From: an uncultured Bacilli bacterium | GTDB lineage: Bacteria; Bacillota_I; Bacilli_A; RF39; UBA660 | Direction: 5' to 3' | NCBI GenBank assembly: GCA_934167785.1 | Contig: CAKPLX010000012.1 | Location: 1 to 26,601 of the forward strand | Length of the DNA stretch: 26,601 bases | In this document: piece by piece, positions 1 to 6,852 of the stretch | How the letters are laid out: every line of letters begins with the position of its first letter | How positions within the stretch are numbered: position 1 is the first letter of the stretch | Made by a program: the position numbers and the translations under genes | The notes under the pieces: generated by a model | The model's input: the letters and a program-made list of their open reading frames with translations, nothing else | Told to the model about the DNA's origin: nothing | The model's database searches: none

Positions 1-185
1 TATTTTTTTAATTTATTAAGTCGATATTCTTTTAATGACACATCATAATAATCATTCATGTTATCTAATCCAATAATCGTACACCTAGAAACTTCCTTTA
101 AAATTCTATTTGCTAAGTTACTTCCAATAAATCCTGCAACGCCAGTTATCAATATTTTTTTATTTTCTAAAGTTATTTTTTTCAT
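1..185 (-). CDS. NAD-dependent sugar epimerase, UDP-glucuronate 4-epimerase-like (N-terminal part only)
   Basis: Only the first 61 codons lie in the window; the gene continues beyond position 1. Translation starts MKKITLENKKILITG and shows a Rossmann dinucleotide-binding motif (GVAGFIGSNLA), followed by the segment GLDNMNDYYDVSLKEYRL. The NDYYD-x-x-LK segment is typical of the UDP-glucuronate 4-epimerase/CapI/WbpP branch of short-chain dehydrogenase epimerases, which supply UDP-galacturonate or related sugars for capsule. The start codon overlaps the stop of the upstream sugar-transferase gene as TAATG (1-nt overlap), so translation is probably coupled and the product belongs to the polysaccharide operon. 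Family assignment is good; the exact substrate cannot be read from this fragment. Confidence 0.8.
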   Translation of the reverse strand, partial: MKKITLENKKILITGVAGFIGSNLANRILKEVSRCTIIGLDNMNDYYDVSLKEYRLNKLKK

Positions 186-1591
186 TACTCTGCACCCTTT
201 CTAAATAAAACAACATAGAAAGTTAAAAAGAATATCTTAATATCCATTTTAAATCCTCTATTTTTAGAATAGAAACTTTCTAATTTTAATCTTTCATCAA
301 ATGTTACATTACTTCTACCACTAACTTGCCAATATCCTGTAATTCCTGGTTTAGAAATGATAATTTCATTATAATAATCTCCCATATCTTCTATTTCTCT
401 TGGTAAGTAAGGTCTATTTCCAATTAAAGACATATCTCCTTTTAATACATTAATTAATTGAGGTAATTCATCGATAGATGTTTTTCTAATAAATTTTCCT
501 ACCTTAGTTATTCTAGGATCATTTTTTAATTTTTTATTTTTCTTATATTCTGCTGCTACTATTTTATCCATTTTTAAGGTATTGAAGAGAATTTCATCTG
601 CATTCTTTACCATACTTCTAAATTTATAACATTTAAATATTTTTCCATTTTTTCCTATTCTTTCTTGTTTTAAGATAGGACTATGTCCATCTTCTAATCG
701 GATTAATATTCCTACTAATAAAAAGATAGGACTTGCTATTATTAATCCAATTAAGGAACAAATAATATCAAATAGTCTTTTAATAAAAAGATAATTTAAC
801 TTGACAATTCTTCCTGCTACTCCCCTAATATCAACTCTTTGATTTAATTTTAATACTTCACTCTCATTCATTACTTTCACTCCTAATATATTGTTTATTA
901 CTTTATCAGTATTATTTACTAATAAATCCTCTACTACTGCTTGATTTTTTATGATTTTAAGTAAATCTTTTTCTATTTTTCTATCATAAATGTCACTACT
1001 TTTATGATGAATATCACTTCCAATAAATTGAATCATTCCTCTTTTTAGTAATGCTTTAATCATTTTTTGACTTTTTTTGCCATAATCGCCATAGAGACTT
1101 CCTATGTTTCCTTGCAATAAGCAACCCTGTTGAATTAATTTTTCAAAGAACAAATAATCTTTGTAATAATAAGAATATCTTTCTGGATGAGCGATTATTG
1201 GGATTAACTTTTCTTTTTTTAATTGATATAAGACTTCTTCTAAATTTAAGCATTTATTATTCATGGGGAATTCTATTAAGATATATCTACTATTATTTAA
1301 GGTAGATATATTAGAAAGAGATGAAGAAAGGGATTCATCTACATATACTTCATTGCCAAGATAAAGATTAATATTAATTTGTTCTTTTTTTAATTCTTGT
1401 TTTAATTTTTTTAATATTATTTTATTTTCTTTGATACTTGAGGTATAAATAGAGTCAGCAACATAATGAGGAGTTAAGATTATGTCTGTAACTCCTCTTG
1501 TGTTTGCTTTTTTTAATATTTCTATACTTTCTTCTAATGTTTTTGCCCCATCATCAATACCATATAATATGTGGGAATGAATATCTTTCAT
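185..1591 (-). CDS. Fused CpsB/YwqE-type phosphotyrosine phosphatase and priming sugar transferase
   Basis: 468 aa with two domains. Residues 1 to about 235 form a PHP-type metal-dependent tyrosine phosphatase (CpsB/CapC/YwqE family). All expected metal ligands are visible: HSH at 5-7, E81 in GNEVY, H135 in AHPERY and D193/H195 in GSDIHH. Residues about 265-468 are a polyisoprenyl-phosphate sugar-1-phosphate transferase (WcaJ/CpsE family): one membrane segment at about 270-297, then RIGKNGKIFKCYKFRSM, IDELPQL (373-379), a GDMSLIGNRP motif (usually GPRP) and KPGITGYWQ. These two activities are normally separate cps genes: the phosphatase resets the BY-kinase, and the transferase loads the first sugar phosphate on undecaprenyl phosphate. 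Here they share one uninterrupted frame. An internal ATG with a ribosome binding site at codon 241 suggests the transferase may also be made alone. Start and stop overlap both neighbours as TAATG. Confidence 0.9.
   Translation of the reverse strand: MKDIHSHILYGIDDGAKTLEESIEILKKANTRGVTDIILTPHYVADSIYTSSIKENKIILKKLKQELKKEQININLYLGNEVYVDESLSSSLSNISTLNNSRYILIEFPMNNKCLNLEEVLYQLKKEKLIPIIAHPERYSYYYKDYLFFEKLIQQGCLLQGNIGSLYGDYGKKSQKMIKALLKRGMIQFIGSDIHHKSSDIYDRKIEKDLLKIIKNQAVVEDLLVNNTDKVINNILGVKVMNESEVLKLNQRVDIRGVAGRIVKLNYLFIKRLFDIICSLIGLIIASPIFLLVGILIRLEDGHSPILKQERIGKNGKIFKCYKFRSMVKNADEILFNTLKMDKIVAAEYKKNKKLKNDPRITKVGKFIRKTSIDELPQLINVLKGDMSLIGNRPYLPREIEDMGDYYNEIIISKPGITGYWQVSGRSNVTFDERLKLESFYSKNRGFKMDIKIFFLTFYVVLFRKGAE
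869..884 (-). promoter_or_regulatory. Internal ribosome binding site and ATG within the phosphatase-transferase fusion
   Basis: On the minus strand AGGAGTG (878-884) lies six bases upstream of an in-frame ATG (869-871), which is codon 241 of the fusion, exactly at the inter-domain linker. This looks like the retained start of a formerly separate sugar-transferase gene, or a working internal initiation site giving a 228-aa transferase. Seen in sequence; use in vivo is inferred. Confidence 0.5.
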
Positions 1592-2271
1592 TAGTAAGTT
1601 TGGTAATAATTTTTGTAATATTTGTTGTTGCTAGTTTCTACTCTATTTAGAATAATACCGGAAATATTGGCGTTGACATTTTCTAATGCTTCTTTAGTTG
1701 CCTCTAAGGTTTCCATTGAAGTCTTTTTTGCTCTTGCAACAATCAAAACTGTATCTGCAAGTCTTGTCATAACTAAGGCATCTGTTAATCCAATTACTGG
1801 CGTAGTGTCGAATATTATTATATCATATTTTTCTTTTAAGTGTTCTACAACTTTTTCAATTTTTTTTGATTCTAATAGAGCACTAGGGTTAGGTGGCATA
1901 GAACCAGTTGTTAAAACATCTAAATTATAAACTTCAGTTGGTTTAATGTATTTTTTTAGATTTTTCTCCCAATTGTCATCAATTAAAAGATTAGATAGCC
2001 CAAGTGGTGATTCAGTGCCATTTTCAAAAATTTGTAATTGTCTTCCTCTTCTTAAATCACAATCGATTAACAATACTTTTTCAGTATTGGTTGCAAATGA
2101 AGCTGCTAAATTTGCTGAAATAAAACTTTTTCCTTCATTTGCAACAGAACTAGTGATCAAAATTGTTTGAATTTTTTTATTAATGGATGAAAATTTTAAA
2201 TTCGTTCTAACTGTTTTAATAGCTTCAGTTACTGAAGATTTAGGATAGCGATTAATTAATATTTCGTTCAT
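1591..2271 (-). CDS. cpsD: Capsule/exopolysaccharide BY-type tyrosine kinase (CpsD/CapB/YwqD family)
   Basis: 226 aa cytoplasmic bacterial tyrosine autokinase that controls polysaccharide polymerisation together with its membrane activator. Visible motifs are Walker A in SSVANEGKSF (about residues 42-51), Walker A' in VLLIDCDLRRG and Walker B in YDIIIFDTTP. The C-terminus carries the Tyr cluster expected for autophosphorylation (NKYYKNYYQTY, five Tyr in the last 11 residues). Length is normal for split kinases of Gram-positives. The ATG at 2271 is preceded by a strong GAGGAGG that overlaps the end of the activator gene, only 2 nt away; the stop overlaps the next start as TAATG. It should be dephosphorylated by the phosphatase domain encoded immediately downstream. 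Confidence 0.95.
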   Translation of the reverse strand: MNEILINRYPKSSVTEAIKTVRTNLKFSSINKKIQTILITSSVANEGKSFISANLAASFATNTEKVLLIDCDLRRGRQLQIFENGTESPLGLSNLLIDDNWEKNLKKYIKPTEVYNLDVLTTGSMPPNPSALLESKKIEKVVEHLKEKYDIIIFDTTPVIGLTDALVMTRLADTVLIVARAKKTSMETLEATKEALENVNANISGIILNRVETSNNKYYKNYYQTY

Positions 2272-2273
2272 AA

Positions 2274-3107
2274 CTATTCCTCCTCTTTCTTTTTCTTTCT
2301 TGTGCTTGTTTTCTTTGTTGATGATGTCGTTTTTTTCTTTACAGAAACTTGTTTTTTATCAATTTTAGTAAATGCTTCTTCCGCTACAGATAGTTCACTT
2401 AGATTTTGCACTTCTTTAGTTTTTTGATTTAATAATTTTTTTGCAACAGGAACTTCTCCTAAAACTGGTAAGTTCAATTTGTCCTCTACTTCTTTTTTGC
2501 TTTTTACTGTTCCATCAAAATAATACATGATGAAGACAAGACCACAAGATAAAACAAGACCTAAAACAACAAAAATAAGCATTTGTTTGATTAAGTTTAT
2601 ATTGTAAGGATTTTCCTCAACAATTGCTTGATCAATAATTGTTACATTTTCTAAATCATAGATTTTAATAATTTCTTGTTTAAAAACATCCGCAATTTGA
2701 TTGGCAATTAAACTTGCTTTTTTATTATTTTTATCACTTACTGTTATTTTAATAATTGAAGTGTCACTTGCTGATGTTACCGAAATATTTTCAGCTAATT
2801 CTTCTACTTTCATTTTTAGATTCAAATTCGTAATTACTTGTGATAAAATTCTCCTAGATTTAATTAGTTCACTATAAGTCGATACTAATTTTTCATTAAT
2901 TGTTAATTCATTTTGCGTTTCATAAGCTGTTGCTGTACGATTATTTTTTTGTACCAAAATAATTGTTGTTGTCCCATGATACATTGGTACTTGTACTTCC
3001 TCTACATAGTAGTAACCAATTAAAGCAACAAGAATAGTCATCAAGATGATAACATATGATTTCTTTAAATAATACTTTAATAGGTCCATTAAATTTAATT
3101 CTTCCAT
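2274..3107 (-). CDS. cpsC: Wzz/CpsC-type chain-length regulator and kinase activator
   Basis: 277 aa polysaccharide co-polymerase, the membrane partner that activates the BY-kinase and influences chain length. Topology: N-terminal cytoplasmic segment (MEELNLMDLLKYYLKKS), TM1 at about 18-32, an extracellular Wzz domain with repeated IxVxxxSDTSIIKITVSD-like strands, and TM2 at about 173-196 (MLIFVVLGLVLSCGLVF). After TM2 comes the usual juxtamembrane activating segment (KSKKEVEDKLNLPVLGEVP). Beyond it the protein carries an atypical tail of roughly 60 residues that ends in a Lys/Thr/Ser-rich stretch and EEE; family members commonly stop near 230 aa. First gene of the operon, with AAAGGAGGAG just upstream and a good promoter 28 bases away. 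Confidence 0.9.
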   Translation of the reverse strand: MEELNLMDLLKYYLKKSYVIILMTILVALIGYYYVEEVQVPMYHGTTTIILVQKNNRTATAYETQNELTINEKLVSTYSELIKSRRILSQVITNLNLKMKVEELAENISVTSASDTSIIKITVSDKNNKKASLIANQIADVFKQEIIKIYDLENVTIIDQAIVEENPYNINLIKQMLIFVVLGLVLSCGLVFIMYYFDGTVKSKKEVEDKLNLPVLGEVPVAKKLLNQKTKEVQNLSELSVAEEAFTKIDKKQVSVKKKTTSSTKKTSTRKKKKEEE

Positions 3108-3134
3108 AACTCCTCCTTTTTAAGTTCGGTTCAT

Positions 3135-3163
3135 ATATTACCACTGAATTAACTTTTTGTCTA
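3135..3163 (-). promoter_or_regulatory. Sigma-A promoter of the polysaccharide operon
   Basis: Minus strand: -35 TAGACA (3158-3163), 17-bp spacer, -10 TAATAT (3135-3140). Predicted start of transcription is near 3128, leaving a short leader with AAAGGAGGAG before the ATG at 3107. Near-consensus spacing and hexamers; no operator-like repeat seen. Confidence 0.7.
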
Positions 3164-3253
3164 TAAATTTTTCTTTATTTTCCAAAAAAGATAGTATTTT
3201 CTTGAATTTTAACTGATTATTTACTTCAAATTTTAAAATTGATTATTAAAATG

Positions 3254-3287
3254 AAAAAAAGCACTATAGCTTTATAGCACTTTTTTT
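3254..3287 (-). terminator. Intrinsic terminator of the bacteriocin operon
   Basis: In the minus-strand RNA, A7-GUGCUAUA pairs with UAUAGUGC-U7 around the loop AAGC. The stem has two internal G-U pairs. On the plus strand those pairs become C-A mismatches, so the signal works only in the minus direction. It starts two bases after the stop of the second peptide gene. Confidence 0.85.
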
Positions 3288-3288
3288 A

Positions 3289-3444
3289 CTAACACATTCT
3301 ACCATTTAAGGCTCTTCTAATGGAAGATCCAACAGCTTGTCCTAAATTAAACATTACTGATACTGTTCGCATCATTGCATTTAATAAAGCACTGCTAAAT
3401 CCTCCTTTTATTTGTAACATTTCTTCTTGTTTTAATTCTATCAT
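3289..3444 (-). CDS. Putative class II bacteriocin precursor, peptide B (double-glycine leader)
   Basis: 51 codons, last gene of the exporter operon. The leader MIELKQEEMLQIKGG ends in a Gly-Gly site of the kind cut by C39 peptidase exporters and has the usual hydrophobic spacing (L4, M9, I12 before GG). The predicted mature peptide is 36 aa, starting FSSALLNAMM and ending in RRALNGRMC. It is cationic and amphipathic, has one GxxxG motif (GQAVG), and has a single Cys as its last residue. AAAGGA lies 9 bases upstream of the ATG. It follows peptide A by 18 bases and is closed by a terminator. Homology is not assigned; the bacteriocin call rests on leader, size, composition and operon context. 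A peptide pheromone is the main alternative. Confidence 0.8.
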   Translation of the reverse strand: MIELKQEEMLQIKGGFSSALLNAMMRTVSVMFNLGQAVGSSIRRALNGRMC

Positions 3445-3462
3445 CTAACCAATCCTTTCTTT

Positions 3463-3600
3463 TTAACATTTTTTAGGATGGATGTATCCATCTACTATAC
3501 CAATAAGAAATGAGGCAAAGGCACTAAAGGATGCCACTAATCCCCAGTTGACGCCTCCTCCTTTAATTTCTTTTAATTCGTTATTTTCAATAATTTCCAT
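3463..3600 (-). CDS. Putative class II bacteriocin precursor, peptide A (double-glycine leader)
   Basis: 45 codons. Leader MEIIENNELKEIKGG follows the double-glycine consensus (acidic, then L9, I12, GG at 14-15). The predicted 30-aa mature peptide begins GVNWGLVASF and is hydrophobic and Ala/Ser/Phe-rich. It contains GxxxG (GIVDG) and small-xxx-small packing (SAFAS) and ends GYIHPKKC, with one Cys at the extreme C-terminus. AGAAAGGAG lies just upstream of the ATG, and the accessory gene ends 12 bases before it. GxxxG motifs in both peptides of an adjacent pair are characteristic of two-peptide (class IIb) bacteriocins, whose partners pack helix-to-helix in the target membrane. I do not recognise the sequence as any named bacteriocin. 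Confidence 0.82.
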   Translation of the reverse strand: MEIIENNELKEIKGGGVNWGLVASFSAFASFLIGIVDGYIHPKKC

Positions 3601-3612
3601 AAATACTCCTTT

Positions 3613-4035
3613 CTATTCTTTTAAATAGTCAATTATTTTTTTCTTTTCTTTTAAAAACTGAACGATTAAGTGATAACCATTTTTTTGATACTTTCGTTCT
3701 AAATTTTTGATTTCTAAATATCCTTTTTGATAATTGATATTATCTTTATAAGTAATGTTATCCTCTATTTTTATTACTTTATAATAATATTCTTGATTAG
3801 AAATTTTTAGTCTTTTATTTTCTATTATTGTTGAAACCTCCTTTTCCGGGATTAATACTTCAAGATAAAATAAGGAGTCTTTTAATAAGATTTTAGAGTG
3901 AAGTTGAATAGAAGTTTGATAATAATAAGTATTTATCCCATATATTATAAATAATAATAGAACTAGTGCGTTAAATAAAAAGATTTTTACTAGAGGACGA
4001 CAATTTCTGTTTAAGAGGATGTAAGTTTCTAACAT
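3613..4035 (-). CDS. Miniature HlyD-like bacteriocin export accessory protein
   Basis: 140 aa. A short cytoplasmic N-terminus is followed by one transmembrane helix at about 18-36 (IFLFNALVLLLFIIYGI) and then an extracellular, strand-rich domain. The stretch VLIPEKEVSTIIENKRLKIS resembles the beta-barrel segment of HlyD/LcnD membrane-fusion proteins, where IPE-x-x-hydrophobic precedes G-x-x-V-x-I. Bacteriocin accessory proteins of this family usually have 400-480 residues with a long coiled-coil hairpin; that hairpin and the lipoyl halves are absent here. The start overlaps the exporter gene by 7 nt and the RBS (GAAGGAAG) lies inside it, so the two are translationally coupled. No separate immunity gene is seen in the locus, so a role in self-immunity is an alternative. 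Confidence 0.6.
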   Translation of the reverse strand: MLETYILLNRNCRPLVKIFLFNALVLLLFIIYGINTYYYQTSIQLHSKILLKDSLFYLEVLIPEKEVSTIIENKRLKISNQEYYYKVIKIEDNITYKDNINYQKGYLEIKNLERKYQKNGYHLIVQFLKEKKKIIDYLKE

Positions 4036-6092
4036 ACTAATCTTCCTTCTTTTAGATAAAGAACTTGATGAAATAAATCTGCGTTTTCTGTTCTGTGTGA
4101 TACAATAATCATAGTTTTTTTAGGATATTTAGAAAAAATATTAATTAAAATTTTTCGTTCTAGAGAAGGATCTATAGCATTTAATCCTTCATCGATTAAA
4201 ATAAGATTCTTCTCTTGTAAAAGAATTCTTGCTAAGAGAATTCTTTGCCGTTGTCCTCCTGAGAGGTTTAGACCATTTTCTTCTAATTTTGTTTGATAGC
4301 CTAGGAATAAATTTTTTACAAAATCATCTACATAAGTTAATTTGCAGATTTCCATCCAATGATTGTCATCGACTTCTTGATCGAGGGTAATATTGTTCAA
4401 AATTGTATCTGTGTATAAAATTTCTTGTTGTGATAGAAGTCCGATTGAATTACGAATATCAGAAATAGAATAATAATTTAGGTCAATTCCATTTAAATAA
4501 ACCATATTATTTTTAATTGCATAGTATTTAAATAGAATTTTTAAAATGGTACTTTTCCCACTACCTGAGTTTCCTAAGATCATTACTTTATTTCCTTTAG
4601 GAATTTGGATAGAAAGAGATTTTAGTATTGTTTGTTCTTGATTATAACTAAAGAATAGATTTTGAAACAATAAATCCCCATCTACAACAAAATTAGTGGT
4701 TGTGCATAGATTTTCTTCTTTTACTTCAAATAAATGGTTTATTCTTTGAAGTGCGTTTTTAGCGTAGAAGTATTCTTTATTAAATTGTAAAAAATGAATT
4801 ACAGGTTCTAAGAATAAATTTGCTAAGGAAATTGAGGTGATTAAATATCCTAATGACATTTTTCCATCCATTACTAGGATACAGCCTATTCCTGCAAATA
4901 ATAATAAACTAACTTCTTCTAGAAGTTCTTTTAAAAAATTTTCTAAATTATTGAGATTTTGAAAAATAAAATTATCTTTTACCAATTTTAAATAAAGATT
5001 TTCTACTCTTTTTGAAATTGTACTTTCAATATGCATATTTTTAATTGTCTCAATACCACTGATTGCCTCTACTAAAGATGATTGGATTTTGGCATTGTTT
5101 TGTTGATTTATTCTTGTATATTTTTTTAATTCTGGTCTAAATAGAAGAAAAACAACAAGATAAAGCAAAATAATTACTATCATGAGAAGAAAAAATTTGA
5201 AGTTAATGATTAGGAGCAAGATTCCTGATCCAATAAAAATAATTCCATCTAGACATACAGTGAGTATTAATTGATTGATAAAACTTTTTACATAGATTAA
5301 GTCATTTAGCCGACTAATCATTTCTCCTGTTGTTCTATTGTGATAATAATTATAAGGAAGTAAAAGTATTTTATTGAAAGTACGAAGAAAAATAGTGATA
5401 TCTAATTTTTGACTAAAAATAATTGCTGTTTGATTTTTAAAAAAATTACTCATTATCTTAGCTAAAGAAAAAATACTAGCTAAAAAGATTATGCCAAAAA
5501 GATTATTTTTAGTACTATTTATTACAAAGTCAATTACAAATTGAAAATAAAAATTACAGAAGCAAGAAAATATTGTATAAAATATAGATAGAAATAGGAT
5601 AGTAAAAATAATGCTTTTATTTTGAAAAATGATTTCTTTTATCATTTCATTTAAATATTTTCTTTCTTGATAATGTTCTATTTTCTTTCTGGGTCTTAAA
5701 ATCAAGATGTAGCCTGTCCATTGATGAAGAAAAGATTCTATTGATAATTCTTTTTTCCCGATAGCTGGATCCATTAAAATGACTTTATTTTTATGAGTTC
5801 CATAGACAACACAAAAATGTTCATAAGCTTCGTCGATTACTTGAATAATAAAAGGGGGATTGATTTCTTTTATTTTTTCATAAGACTCTACTTTATACCC
5901 TATACCAGAAAATCCTAATTTTTCAGCAGCTTGTTTTAACTGATAGAAATTGGTTCCGGTTTTTGTTGTGTTGGTTAATTCTACTAATCGAGTCATAGGA
6001 ATTGAGCCTTTGTAATAATGAATTATGGATAATAAAGACGCTGCACCACATTCTTTATTTCCCTCTTGTCTGACAATTAAATTTTTTTTCAT
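4029..6092 (-). CDS. Bacteriocin-processing ABC exporter with N-terminal C39 peptidase (PCAT)
   Basis: 687 aa, the usual length for peptidase-containing ABC transporters, which cut double-glycine leaders and export the peptide. C39 peptidase domain at about 1-130: Q9, C15 (KECGAASL), H92 (EHFCVVYG) and D108 (MDPAIG), so the oxyanion Gln and the Cys-His-Asp triad are intact. Membrane domain at about 155-430 with six predicted helices. ATPase at about 465-687: Walker A GNSGSGKST (507-515), signature LSGGQ (610-614), Walker B ILIDE (631-635) and H-loop H666. The usual DEAT/DEPT after Walker B is DEGLN. It is the first gene of a four-gene operon with the accessory protein and two leader peptides, which identifies its cargo. 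GAGGAGG precedes the ATG. Confidence 0.95.
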   Translation of the reverse strand: MKKNLIVRQEGNKECGAASLLSIIHYYKGSIPMTRLVELTNTTKTGTNFYQLKQAAEKLGFSGIGYKVESYEKIKEINPPFIIQVIDEAYEHFCVVYGTHKNKVILMDPAIGKKELSIESFLHQWTGYILILRPRKKIEHYQERKYLNEMIKEIIFQNKSIIFTILFLSIFYTIFSCFCNFYFQFVIDFVINSTKNNLFGIIFLASIFSLAKIMSNFFKNQTAIIFSQKLDITIFLRTFNKILLLPYNYYHNRTTGEMISRLNDLIYVKSFINQLILTVCLDGIIFIGSGILLLIINFKFFLLMIVIILLYLVVFLLFRPELKKYTRINQQNNAKIQSSLVEAISGIETIKNMHIESTISKRVENLYLKLVKDNFIFQNLNNLENFLKELLEEVSLLLFAGIGCILVMDGKMSLGYLITSISLANLFLEPVIHFLQFNKEYFYAKNALQRINHLFEVKEENLCTTTNFVVDGDLLFQNLFFSYNQEQTILKSLSIQIPKGNKVMILGNSGSGKSTILKILFKYYAIKNNMVYLNGIDLNYYSISDIRNSIGLLSQQEILYTDTILNNITLDQEVDDNHWMEICKLTYVDDFVKNLFLGYQTKLEENGLNLSGGQRQRILLARILLQEKNLILIDEGLNAIDPSLERKILINIFSKYPKKTMIIVSHRTENADLFHQVLYLKEGRLVC

Positions 6093-6162
6093 CTTTTACC
6101 TCCTCTACTTATATTATTCTAGGTAAATTTGGTAAACTCCTTCTTCTTTTTGTATTTTTTAG

Positions 6163-6209
6163 AAAAAAAAATACGAAAAAAATAGATTTTTCTATGATTT
6201 TCGTATTTT
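6163..6209 (-). terminator. Intrinsic terminator after trmB
   Basis: Nested inverted repeat: AATACGAAAA pairs with a distal TTTTCGTATT, with inner ATAGA/TCTAT, followed on the minus strand by nine T. It overlaps the last codons and TAG stop of trmB. It is nearly symmetric and could act on both strands, but no plus-strand gene precedes it. Confidence 0.8.
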
Positions 6210-6833
6210 GATTGCCTCTAAGCGATTAATTTTGATTCCTAATTTTACAAATTTTTTTTCATATTCTGTTGGGACATTATCTTTTGGTTGTTCTTGATAA
6301 AGGTCTCTTGTTACTTCTTTGATTTGATAGCCAAAGTTTTGTAAAGATTCTATTGAGTATTCAAATAAATCTTGATTATCCGTTTTCATAATAATATGGG
6401 GATTGGTTTGAAAAATATTTTCATATTTTTGAAGAAAAATCGGACTGGTTAGTCTTCTTTTGGCGTGTCTTTCTTTTGGCCATGGATCAGAGAAATTTAA
6501 ATAAATTAAGTCTACTTCCTTAGAAAAGATAGTATCAATATCATTTGCATCCATCCGAAGTAATTTTAAATTAGAAAGTTCTAGTTCATTGGATTTTTGA
6601 ATGGCTCTTACTAAAACGCTATCGAATCGTTCAATTCCAATAAAATTAATATCTGGGTGAATTAGGGCATTTTGAATGATGAAATCTCCTTTTCCCATGC
6701 CAATTTCTATATAGATAGGATGATCATTTTGAAAGAGGTGATGCCAGTTTTTGGAATATTCTTTTTTGGGTTCTAGATAATAAGTCCCCTTTTTAATAAT
6801 TTCTTCGGCTCCTTTTACATGTTTTAAACGCAT
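6192..6833 (-). CDS. trmB: tRNA (guanine-N7-)-methyltransferase TrmB
   Basis: 213 aa SAM-dependent enzyme that methylates G46 in the variable loop of tRNAs. The SAM-binding motif is EIGMGKGDF (about residues 43-51), followed by the acidic GIERFDSVL. The family signature SDPWPKERHAKRRL is present, as is the C-terminal substrate motif PTEYEKKF. Length is normal. The ATG at 6833 has GGAAGTG upstream. It is the last gene of an scpA-scpB-pdp-trmB run, 19 bases after pdp, closed by the terminator that overlaps its stop. Confidence 0.97.
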   Translation of the reverse strand: MRLKHVKGAEEIIKKGTYYLEPKKEYSKNWHHLFQNDHPIYIEIGMGKGDFIIQNALIHPDINFIGIERFDSVLVRAIQKSNELELSNLKLLRMDANDIDTIFSKEVDLIYLNFSDPWPKERHAKRRLTSPIFLQKYENIFQTNPHIIMKTDNQDLFEYSIESLQNFGYQIKEVTRDLYQEQPKDNVPTEYEKKFVKLGIKINRLEAIKIRKS

Positions 6834-6852
6834 TTTTTCACTTCCTTTTGGT

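Noticed and set aside
1622..2170. Plus-strand open frames opposite the BY-kinase gene
   Set aside because: They lie entirely antisense to a kinase with complete Walker motifs, have no ribosome site and resemble no protein.
2941..3144. Short minus-strand frame overlapping the 5' end of the CpsC gene
   Set aside because: Out of frame with a clear Wzz protein; its start lies in the promoter-leader region and lacks a Shine-Dalgarno.
6108..6136. Possible promoter TTTACC-17-TATAAG upstream of the exporter gene
   Set aside because: The implied transcription start would fall at the GGAGG ribosome site, leaving no usable leader; the true promoter of the bacteriocin operon remains unidentified.
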